Shown here piece by piece: positions 24,765 through 33,263 of a stretch of 64,000 nt of DNA. Origin of the DNA: Thiodiazotropha sp040791665 (lineage in GTDB: Bacteria; Pseudomonadota; Gammaproteobacteria; Chromatiales; Chromatiaceae); the NCBI GenBank assembly GCA_040791665.1, contig JBFNNX010000022.1, positions 124,001 through 188,000 of the forward strand, read 5' to 3'. Position 1 is the stretch's first letter, and every line of letters starts with the position of its first letter. The notes under the pieces are model-generated. The model saw only the letters and a list, made by a program, of their open reading frames with translations. It did not search any database and had not been told where the DNA came from. The translations under genes were made by a program, and so were the position numbers.

Positions 24765-27199
24765 GACTGCTTGGTAGAATTCTCCTGCTGTTGCTAATTG
24801 CTGCCGGTGCCTATTACGTCGCCGTAACCACGTTACGCATCGATCTGGGATTAGGTAAAGGTGAGCGACTCAGTGGAAATCTCACCGGTACGCGTAGCAG
24901 TATCGCATACGGTCTTGACGACGGTCAGTGGACTGTGTTTCCGCTAACCGGGCACGCCGATATGTTGCGTATCGTGACGAATGCCATTGTCGACAGGCCC
25001 CTCGTCGAGGCACCGGAAGAGGGATGGCTGTATGCGCTGGACTATCGTTTGCTTGACGGCGCTGGCCGGGAGTTGGAAAGCGGGGAATTCCACCATCGCA
25101 CCAGGATCCGGCAGTATCGTGACATGACGAGTGGAGAGGTGGTAAATCAGAACGCCTTTTTAGCGGCGGATAGGGTTCCCTCTGACAGTCGTGTGCATAT
25201 CATGCCTCTGATCGAGTCTGCGGCGAAATTGATGCTTAAAGTGAAGGCTATGGATGCGCCATTACAGGCAATTACCGTGCGAAGTTATGAACCGGAGCAA
25301 TATACGGAACTCAAGCTTGATGCCGCATGGCGCAAGTTGACCGCTTCCCGGCGGGTCAGGCTTGCACGTGGCTCGGTCTACAATCCTGAACTTCTTCTGG
25401 CGGAGGAGCGGCGTAACCTGCTGCGTAATAGCTGGAAACCGCTTGGACCATTAGGGGTGCAGGGGAGGGATTATCGGGTACATAAGCTGTTCGTTCGACA
25501 CGGGGATCTTGGGGAGCCGCTGGATCAGGAGATACTGCCTGCCGGTCTCTACATGGATGCATGGCATCGGGGCATCGTGCAGTTGCCGGAAGGCCGGTCA
25601 CGGGTACGTTTGGAATTCACGCCGGTAAGGCGTGACCGCATACCGCAACAGGAACCCATACATATTCACTGGTATGGACGAAGCCTGGACAAACGGGATG
25701 TCTCGACTCATAACTGGACCCCGGATAGGATTGCTTATCAGCAGGAGTACGAGGGTGGGTTGCTGGAGATTGAAGCCTCGGGTCCACAGGTAATGCGGGC
25801 TTATCGACAAATGGATGCAACATGGCAGGAGATCACACCCGATCTCAGTTATCTGCGTCTCTATATGCTCGATGCGGAACAACCGATACGCTACACACTG
25901 GAGCACATGGCATCGCAAGACACTCCCGTGCGTATAGATTTACGTGGGTTGTCGTCAACTGCGGATGAGCAGCAGGAAACAAAAGAGGTTGATTATCGGT
26001 TGTTGGATGACAAGGGTGAGGTGTTGAGGCAGGGTAAGTTGTCACTGCTGGTAACGCCCTCATTGTATGATCGACTGGCGGGAGACGTGTTCAACGAATT
26101 TGTCACCGAGCCGACCAGCTTCTATTTCAGATTGCCCGGCGACATCGCTGTAATCGAGCTCAGGAGTCATGCTCAAGTCTGGGTAAATGCCTATACCCGG
26201 CCGATGAACCTTGTCAGGCGTGTGCGTATTCCTGAGGATTACTACCGTGATCTTCAGGATACGGGTTATCAACCGGCCTGGTTCATCGTGACGCCCGATG
26301 ATGAGCGACAATTAGTGGACGGGCTTCGTACCGCGGCGTTGAATATACAGCGCCGCCCCCCCGTGGATGATCCGGATATCGTTGCCGGACGCTATAAATG
26401 GGAAGAGTTTCGCCCCGAGGGGCGGTGGCGGGGACGCCATCTATTGGTGGAACGGGCTTCACAACTTCCGATACGAGAGGAAGCGATGGCGAGCCTGTTT
26501 TATCCAGTTGTGAGCGGGCGCAACGAACAGGTTCGTTTGCATTCGATTTTTGGCCGGGAAACGGTAACACCTAGCTTGGTCTATCTAAGGCAGGGCGGTA
26601 AAAGAGAGAAGCTGTCACTGTTTCTTGACGAAAGGGTATTTTTCCAAACCAGCCTTGCCGCACCCCAGGGTCAGATTCGTCTGCCTGCGATCGATCCTGG
26701 TGTATACCGATTGCGTCTGGAATCGTCCGGTGAGACAGAGTGGTTTATCAATCATATCGACGCTGACACACAGCCTCGACTGCGTCGTTTCAGCAACAGA
26801 CTGGGTTCGAAAGGCATGGTGTTCGTTTACCACAAGCGGTCAGCCGGGGAAGAGGTGCTGACGGGACAGTTCTTCAGCACCTCTCAATCCAACCGGGCAG
26901 GTCTAAGCATCAAGATAGCCGGAGTGGGACATTCCTTAAAACCTCAAACGGCTTGGACCTTTACTGATCGATTTTATGATTTACGGATAGGCGACGGTGA
27001 CAAGGTACCGATATTGGGCACCCAATCGCAACATGCTTCGGCGGGTGTGCGCTTTTTTCTCCCGTTGGGGGAGGATCTGGAGCCTGGCAAATACCGTATC
27101 CACATCGAGCCGTCGCCCGGTGTGGAGGGATATCTCTCTTTTTACCGGCTCAATCCGGGTGAATCGGTCAAGACTGATTTGTTTGTGGAGCGGGGATGA
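24761..27199 (+). CDS. Membrane-anchored beta-rich periplasmic protein of polymer locus, unknown family
   Basis: An 812-residue protein with one N-terminal helix (about residues 4-24) and no other membrane segment, so most of it should lie in the periplasm. The rest is beta-rich with no family I recognise. An internal repeat is visible: YRLLD-x-G-x-x-L-x-x-G at about residue 94 and again at about 411, each followed by a similar run of about 70 residues. LPEGRSRVRLEF-type strands resemble those in the outer-membrane protein at 28086. I chose the GTG at 24761, which overlaps the previous stop as GTGA and follows GGGAG; a GTG at 24746 is also in frame. An adaptor between inner membrane and channel is an inference. 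Confidence 0.65.
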   Translation: MRLLGRILLLLLIAAGAYYVAVTTLRIDLGLGKGERLSGNLTGTRSSIAYGLDDGQWTVFPLTGHADMLRIVTNAIVDRPLVEAPEEGWLYALDYRLLDGAGRELESGEFHHRTRIRQYRDMTSGEVVNQNAFLAADRVPSDSRVHIMPLIESAAKLMLKVKAMDAPLQAITVRSYEPEQYTELKLDAAWRKLTASRRVRLARGSVYNPELLLAEERRNLLRNSWKPLGPLGVQGRDYRVHKLFVRHGDLGEPLDQEILPAGLYMDAWHRGIVQLPEGRSRVRLEFTPVRRDRIPQQEPIHIHWYGRSLDKRDVSTHNWTPDRIAYQQEYEGGLLEIEASGPQVMRAYRQMDATWQEITPDLSYLRLYMLDAEQPIRYTLEHMASQDTPVRIDLRGLSSTADEQQETKEVDYRLLDDKGEVLRQGKLSLLVTPSLYDRLAGDVFNEFVTEPTSFYFRLPGDIAVIELRSHAQVWVNAYTRPMNLVRRVRIPEDYYRDLQDTGYQPAWFIVTPDDERQLVDGLRTAALNIQRRPPVDDPDIVAGRYKWEEFRPEGRWRGRHLLVERASQLPIREEAMASLFYPVVSGRNEQVRLHSIFGRETVTPSLVYLRQGGKREKLSLFLDERVFFQTSLAAPQGQIRLPAIDPGVYRLRLESSGETEWFINHIDADTQPRLRRFSNRLGSKGMVFVYHKRSAGEEVLTGQFFSTSQSNRAGLSIKIAGVGHSLKPQTAWTFTDRFYDLRIGDGDKVPILGTQSQHASAGVRFFLPLGEDLEPGKYRIHIEPSPGVEGYLSFYRLNPGESVKTDLFVERG

Positions 27200-28086
27200 G
27201 AGGGGTAACTCTGTTTCTGCTGTCGCTCTGTTTCCTGGCGCCGAGTGTGAAGGCGGAGATGCGTGAGCCTGGGGGGTATTTGTTGGCGCCGCCCTGTAAA
27301 TCCTATCATCGGCCGAGCAGGCAGGAGCTGAGCCGGGTACGCATACTCTTCTCGAAAATCCTGAGAGGGATAACGGATCAAAGTGCCATGCGGTCGCAAT
27401 GGAAAGCTCTGGGTTTCGACTGGCTGCCTGTCGAGCTGGATGGAGAGAGCATAGTGGTCCTGAAAGAGCACGCCTCCCGGTGTGAGGGTCGTGGCTTGTT
27501 TATGATCCGCACGGCATCGGGTCCCTTGAATCTGTTGCAGATACCTCATCGGTTCCATGACAAAAAGACAGGCAATATCGGTTACGCCCTTATGCGACAT
27601 GGCGATTTTCGTATTGCGGCATTTAGTGCCATTCCCCGGTATGCGCAGAATAAAGGTGGCGATAGGAAGGCTGCGGATCTGGTGCGTAATGGTGATAACT
27701 ATTTTACCGCGCTTGCCGAGGCTGCGGCATTACTGTCTGCGGATAGCCGTGTGATTCAGATTCATGGTTTCGATAGTGCCAAAAGAAACAGTGATCCGGG
27801 GCGTAACAGTCAAGTGATCATCAGCGATGGCACGCGACATCCCTCAGGGAAAGTCCAGGCCCTTGTTCGGTGTCTCGCATCGGATTTCGACGAACAGGTT
27901 GGGCTCTATCCCAGGGATGTCGATGAGCTAGGGGCAACGACCAACCAGATCGGCTCAAGACTGCGGGAGTATGACCATCAGGGTTTTATGCATATAGAAC
28001 TGAGTGGTGCTGCGCGTCATGCACTGCTGAGCGATTGCGCATTGATGACGAAGATGGCTGGTTGTCTGTCCGGGAGGCGGCACTGA
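27196..28086 (+). CDS. Secreted amidase-like protein of polymer locus
   Basis: A 296-residue protein with a Sec signal (residues 1-20, ending VKA). Residues about 98-177 align by eye with the duplicated domain of the CapC-like protein: GLFMIR, the LLQIPHRFHD strand, an AAF turn and AADLVRNGDNYF. Unlike those copies it keeps His residues at IPHRFHD (about 118-123), IHGFD (about 190) and HIELS (about 266), which look like zinc ligands of an amidase or N-formylglutamate-amidohydrolase-type fold. A role in trimming or releasing the exported polymer, analogous to CapD/PgdS-type enzymes, is inferred. Start and stop overlap both neighbours (ATGA before, TGATG after). Confidence 0.6.
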   Translation: MRGVTLFLLSLCFLAPSVKAEMREPGGYLLAPPCKSYHRPSRQELSRVRILFSKILRGITDQSAMRSQWKALGFDWLPVELDGESIVVLKEHASRCEGRGLFMIRTASGPLNLLQIPHRFHDKKTGNIGYALMRHGDFRIAAFSAIPRYAQNKGGDRKAADLVRNGDNYFTALAEAAALLSADSRVIQIHGFDSAKRNSDPGRNSQVIISDGTRHPSGKVQALVRCLASDFDEQVGLYPRDVDELGATTNQIGSRLREYDHQGFMHIELSGAARHALLSDCALMTKMAGCLSGRRH

Positions 28087-31000
28087 TGCGATCCCGGCAA
28101 TTTTGGCTCTTGATCGGATGGAGCTGTCTTTGCGTAACCGTACTTGCCCAGGAGGGTCGTCATCTGCATCGTGCCGATGGTATTGCGCCCTTTCGTTACT
28201 GGGATAACCTGGAATATCTCCCCCATTGGCTGGGAGGGGAGAGACCCGGTTACAATCGAGACGAGGGTCTGCATACGGTACGACTTGAGCCGGGTAGCGA
28301 GATGCTCATTCGATTGCCGGCGAGGCAGGGTCTGCGCCTGATAAAGATGGGCGATCCATGGATTGCAGGGGAGTTGCGGCTGGAACTCTCAAACGGCTCC
28401 GCACTGTTTCTCGAGACGCCGATGCAGGCAGGAATGGGAAACAACTGGGGCGTAGAGCCGTCGAATGGAGGTGACAGGCTGGTTCGCTTGAGCCGGCCGG
28501 GACACTATTCCGGCCCCATCGAAGTCGCGCTTTTCATATCCCGTTCGCCAAGCCTGCCGAATCTGGCCGATTACCGTTCGCAGCCCGATATAAAGGGAGA
28601 TCTTGTGCAGATGCAGGGTCCTGAAGAGTCGACCCCCAGATCTGTCTGGAGGGTGGGGCCCACGCAGGAGATCGAAGCCGAGTTCGATGGGCCGCAGCGT
28701 CTGCAAATGGAGAGTTGGCTGCGTTATGAAACAGTCGGCAGCGAACCCCAGCAGATCTATCATCTTCATGTGGAGCTGGACGGCATCGACATCCAAACCC
28801 GACATCAATACGGTCGCGCCAACCTGCATCGGAAATGGCGAGTGGATGGATGCGAAAGCGTCCTGGGAATGGTCAATCGCAGCTATCTCGACATTCCCGA
28901 GGGCCGTCACCGCCTGAAGATAGGAGCCAGCGCCCCGCTCCTGCTGCGCCTGCGAGGCCGATCGGAACAAGGTGATTTCCTGGTAGCGGAAAACCGGCCG
29001 AAGGCGCCTTCGGATACACTTGGCCGATACACATCAGCATTTGATGAAATCACACGGCTTGGTGCACTGGCGCGAAACAACCGACTAAGTGGAGGCGGCT
29101 CAGCGGCATTGGAGGCGGCACTCCGGTTATCGGAAGACGAACGGCTGTTGCCGGAAATCGCCGCTGAGGCGCGAGCCATGGATAGCCGGCACGGTTTCTT
29201 TCGGTCATTGCTGCCGGTCTCGATGCCGGAGAGTGGGGTTGCCTCCCTGCGCTGGCCGGCAAAATCAAGACTTCGTTGGGATGAGGAGGCGCCCCTGTTA
29301 ATACCGCAAGCATTGGCGGACAGTCTGGCAAAAGGGGTCACCGGGAGAATCTTCTTGCCCCTGCCTGAGAGAGAAGGGAGGGCCTATCACTATGCGCTGC
29401 CGAAAAGGCGCCATGACTCGCGTCTGCAGCTGTTAATCAGCGATTATCAGAACGGCATTGAGGGTGAGCTGTTTCTGCAGTTCGATGATGAGCCGCCAAG
29501 AAGGCTCAGGCTGAAATCCGGATTGCCGATGCCTGAGACAAGCTACTGGCCGGATGCCTCCACGGCGGCACATAGACTCTCCCCGAGGAAGACGGCCGGT
29601 TTTCCTGTCCTCACATCGGTTGCGGACTTGGAGTTGCCGTTGCCCGCGGAGATATCAACCCTGCGTATTTGGCAGTCGGCAGAAAACCCCCAGCCTCTGG
29701 CTATGGCTCTGGGGATGCGCGTTACGGGACAGCTGGCGACTAACGAGGCTGAGTACTTGTCTTTAATCAGTGATCTGGATTCTGCTGAACACGATCGGGT
29801 GATGCGCGAGAGTATGGGGGCTATCCCGCAACTGGCTGAATCGCGGACTCGCCTTGCCACGCTGTTGGGCACCCGCTCTGGTGATGAAAACGGCAGAAAA
29901 AAAGAGGCCCTGTTGAACGACTGGTTGCCCTTGCTTAGATTTCTCTATGCCCGCTATGCCACCTTCATGGCCAGGGTCGAGCGGCCCATGCCTGTTGTAC
30001 GCTCGTCGTCAACCGACGAGGATAATCTGGAACGCTCATTTCACCGTGCAGAGGAGGCAATGCGTGATCGGGATTGGATCAGGGCCGTGGAGGCCTGGAG
30101 CGATATCATCCCCGATACAAGCGACAGGCAACGTAATTATGCCCTGATGCAGAGAGTAACCGCGCTGACAGCCATGGGTGAGGGTAATCTCTCGGAACTC
30201 CTGTTGCGGGGTATGCTGATACATGAAGCGGATCCGCAACTGAGGGAACAGGCCGCCGCTGCTTTGGAAAAGATATATGTGCAGAACCGGGATGATCGGG
30301 GGCTCCTCAATCTGCTGGTAACCCGTGCCGTACACGATCCTCAGCCCGGCCGATTGGCAAAGCTGGCCGGGATGTTGCTGAAACAGGGTAAAGCGGTATG
30401 GGCCATAAAGATCCTGCTTTCAATTCCACCAAACCGGCGTCCGACAGGACGCATGCTGGATGCTGCCTATTCCGCCGACTGGTGGCGTACCTTCGGTACC
30501 TATCTGAAACGACTCGCCGATCCACGGTTGCAGGCCTATTGGCGCGGTTACCGCCATCAGCGACAAGGTCGATACCAAGCGGCCTTATCCGTGTGGGAAG
30601 ACGCTGGACCGCAAGGAACCGAGCTGAGTACGGCCCTGAAGCAAGGTCTCTCAATTCGGCGTGGTCTGACAGATCCGGAGATGGATCAAGAGGCTTTGCT
30701 TGAGGTTTGGGCCGCCTGGTGGGAGAAGCTGCCAGGGGAGCGGGTGTGGCGCTCGCTCAGCAACAACATCGTCAAGTTTGACGGCGTTGAACTACTGAAT
30801 GTGCCCGATCAGGATCAGACCTTCAGGTTATTCCGGGCCTCGCCATCCTCACCTGTCGAAATGGTTGTGCAAGGGCCGCGCACGTTGCGCATCAATACCC
30901 GGCTGCTGCACAGTGAAGATATCGACTTTCCGGTGGATGACTGGCTGCTGATCGCAGATGGATCAAGCTTGAGACGTTTTCCCGTCAATGGCGACAGCGT

Positions 31001-33263
31001 GGTAAAGGGCGTGACACTGTCGCGTGGCGGGATGTTCCCCGGGCGAACGCATCGGTTCGAGTACTCAATCGGGCCTGGCAGGCATCATTTAATACTGACG
31101 CCCCATGATCGCCCGCAACTGATTGAGGTCGAAGCCCTATACGCCGAGCGGCCGTTGTCAGTACTCCCCGAGCCCATGGCCTATGACCTGAGCGGAAAGC
31201 CTGGCGCGGCGGGTGATTTCAATCCACAGGATCCGTTCCCGGGGCAGGATGTCAGTTGGCTTAAGGGATGTACCGCGTTCGACAGCTCCATGCCGGCTAT
31301 TCAGGGTGAAACGATCAGCGACGATGATTCAATCAACGCCGAGGTCGCCGGCATATCTCGCCTGCTCTACACGGTAACGGTTGATCAGGATGAACATTAC
31401 CGACAGATGACGCAATGGCTGTGGCAGGCGGAACAGCAGCCTGAAAAGGCCGCGTCATTGCTGGCCCAGGCCGAGGTACTGTTCCACGCGCATGCAAGCG
31501 ATCGCCGTTTGCAGGGCATAATACGCAGAATGAGACACAATTATCGTTGGCAGCCGATGGACGGGATTGTCTCCAGTGCCGGACTACGCTTTTTACGACT
31601 GACAACATTTCAGCCGGAGAGTCCCGGCTCGAGGGTGCGCAGCGCGTTGCTCGAACCGTTGCTGCAGGATGAACGCTTTATCTATGGCGGTCAGCGAGTC
31701 AATATCGCATTGCGAAATCCAGCCTCTGCCACGGCGGTTGCCCTGAACTTCAAGTTGGAAGAGATCGGCTATATCGATGCCAGGGATTTACAGATCAGTT
31801 ATCGTCTCGATGATGGTGAAAACCATCTTATCCGGCTTACGCCCGATCATCCAGATCAGCGCATACATATATCGGTTCCTCAAGGGCGGCACGTACTGCG
31901 TGTGCAGATGCTCGATCCGCTGCAAAACCAGATCCTGCGTTTCGGTATCCGGGATGAAGGACAATCCCCAGGCGAGGACCGGGAACGATTCTACGAACGG
32001 GCCTATCAGGTTTCCACTGTCGATGAGCCCGTAGAGCTGGCGCTTGAAGGCCCGGCCTGGTTGCGGGTCGATGAACGGGTCGAAGGACAGACTATCAGCC
32101 AGTTTCTATTTATACAGCCTGGCTGGCAAGCGCTGCAGTTACCACCGAGAAGCGGTCGACAGGAGAGCTATTACCGGCTCTTCCGTCAGCGTGTCCAGTT
32201 AAAACGCTGGCAAAGCCGGTTACGTGAAGCGCATCTCATTCAAGCCGAAATGCCAATCGCGGATAAAATACCCTCGACTCAGACCGAAGCGCTATCGCTC
32301 AGGGAACTGCAGCCGATGTTGGGTCAAGAGGACGGAACCTGGGAGTACTACGGTCGTCTGGTCAGCCGGCGCAATTTCGATGAAGACCGTTCAGCCGATC
32401 AATCCGAGCGGTTTTTCGAGCTGGGCGTCGGCCATCGCCTGTTTCAGGAATATGCCGATCGCTATCTGGAGTCGGGTGTATTGGCGAGGATTCGGGATAT
32501 AGGCGGAACCACTTTTGGAGCTTTCGGCGATCTCCATTGGGACAGTGGCTTTCATGCCATAAGCCTGGATCTGAGTGGAGACTTGTTTCTACAGCAGCCA
32601 AAACAGACGATCGGTACGGAATGGTCACTGTTGCTGAAGGCGAATCTTTCCCAGCACCGCCGACTGACGAACAAGACCCATCATCGACCCAGCTTCGGTC
32701 TATTCAATCGTTGGCTCAGTTTGAATGGCCTCGAACAGGGATTGAGCGAATATGTGGACCAGGATATCTATACCCGTTACAAAGATGACCATCAGCGTGG
32801 ACTCAGGCTGAGTGATACATTGAGCCACTATCCCTGGCGCGATACACGCATCCGCGCCTCCCTGGCGCTGACCACCAACGAGGCGTTAAATCCGTTTAGA
32901 CCCGACTATACGGACCTCACCCTGAGTGGAGATCAACTGGTGCGCGATCTGGGGCTGGGGGTGCGCTATCGCTGGCGTCACTATTTTGATGACGATGACC
33001 GTGCTGACGAAGACCACCAGCGCAACCTGAAATTGCGCCTGGATTGGCGTCGTTGGATGGTGTTGCAAGCGGGATGGCATCTGGCATTCGAATTGGATCA
33101 CCAACTGGATAGCGGAGACACCTCGTTGTTCCTGAACCTGCGTCATCATCGTGCCAATGGGCGACTATATCGTGATTTCCGCCCCGGTACGGTCACGTTT
33201 GAACCCTTACGCAGCCGACACGAGTTGGAGCGCCACTTTCCTGTCGATGGGGTCCGGCAATGA
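28086..33263 (+). CDS. Giant secreted protein with TPR-like helices and C-terminal beta-barrel (candidate polymer export channel)
   Basis: A 1725-residue protein with a signal peptide (residues 1-22, ending VLA). In order: beta-sandwich modules with repeated P-x-GRH-x-L strands (about 30-300 and again about 960-1030 and 1230-1300), an alpha-helical TPR-like block (about 650-840, with RAEEAMRDRDWIRAVEAWSD and KAVWAIKILLSIPPN), and a last 300 residues (about 1415-1715) made of alternating aromatic/hydrophobic strands joined by charged loops, as in outer-membrane beta-barrels. The layout recalls PgaA and BcsC, but I see no sequence identity with them. ATG 28086 overlaps the previous stop and follows GGGAGG. 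The gene overlaps the ligase gene (ATGA). Confidence 0.65.
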   Translation: MRSRQFWLLIGWSCLCVTVLAQEGRHLHRADGIAPFRYWDNLEYLPHWLGGERPGYNRDEGLHTVRLEPGSEMLIRLPARQGLRLIKMGDPWIAGELRLELSNGSALFLETPMQAGMGNNWGVEPSNGGDRLVRLSRPGHYSGPIEVALFISRSPSLPNLADYRSQPDIKGDLVQMQGPEESTPRSVWRVGPTQEIEAEFDGPQRLQMESWLRYETVGSEPQQIYHLHVELDGIDIQTRHQYGRANLHRKWRVDGCESVLGMVNRSYLDIPEGRHRLKIGASAPLLLRLRGRSEQGDFLVAENRPKAPSDTLGRYTSAFDEITRLGALARNNRLSGGGSAALEAALRLSEDERLLPEIAAEARAMDSRHGFFRSLLPVSMPESGVASLRWPAKSRLRWDEEAPLLIPQALADSLAKGVTGRIFLPLPEREGRAYHYALPKRRHDSRLQLLISDYQNGIEGELFLQFDDEPPRRLRLKSGLPMPETSYWPDASTAAHRLSPRKTAGFPVLTSVADLELPLPAEISTLRIWQSAENPQPLAMALGMRVTGQLATNEAEYLSLISDLDSAEHDRVMRESMGAIPQLAESRTRLATLLGTRSGDENGRKKEALLNDWLPLLRFLYARYATFMARVERPMPVVRSSSTDEDNLERSFHRAEEAMRDRDWIRAVEAWSDIIPDTSDRQRNYALMQRVTALTAMGEGNLSELLLRGMLIHEADPQLREQAAAALEKIYVQNRDDRGLLNLLVTRAVHDPQPGRLAKLAGMLLKQGKAVWAIKILLSIPPNRRPTGRMLDAAYSADWWRTFGTYLKRLADPRLQAYWRGYRHQRQGRYQAALSVWEDAGPQGTELSTALKQGLSIRRGLTDPEMDQEALLEVWAAWWEKLPGERVWRSLSNNIVKFDGVELLNVPDQDQTFRLFRASPSSPVEMVVQGPRTLRINTRLLHSEDIDFPVDDWLLIADGSSLRRFPVNGDSVVKGVTLSRGGMFPGRTHRFEYSIGPGRHHLILTPHDRPQLIEVEALYAERPLSVLPEPMAYDLSGKPGAAGDFNPQDPFPGQDVSWLKGCTAFDSSMPAIQGETISDDDSINAEVAGISRLLYTVTVDQDEHYRQMTQWLWQAEQQPEKAASLLAQAEVLFHAHASDRRLQGIIRRMRHNYRWQPMDGIVSSAGLRFLRLTTFQPESPGSRVRSALLEPLLQDERFIYGGQRVNIALRNPASATAVALNFKLEEIGYIDARDLQISYRLDDGENHLIRLTPDHPDQRIHISVPQGRHVLRVQMLDPLQNQILRFGIRDEGQSPGEDRERFYERAYQVSTVDEPVELALEGPAWLRVDERVEGQTISQFLFIQPGWQALQLPPRSGRQESYYRLFRQRVQLKRWQSRLREAHLIQAEMPIADKIPSTQTEALSLRELQPMLGQEDGTWEYYGRLVSRRNFDEDRSADQSERFFELGVGHRLFQEYADRYLESGVLARIRDIGGTTFGAFGDLHWDSGFHAISLDLSGDLFLQQPKQTIGTEWSLLLKANLSQHRRLTNKTHHRPSFGLFNRWLSLNGLEQGLSEYVDQDIYTRYKDDHQRGLRLSDTLSHYPWRDTRIRASLALTTNEALNPFRPDYTDLTLSGDQLVRDLGLGVRYRWRHYFDDDDRADEDHQRNLKLRLDWRRWMVLQAGWHLAFELDHQLDSGDTSLFLNLRHHRANGRLYRDFRPGTVTFEPLRSRHELERHFPVDGVRQ

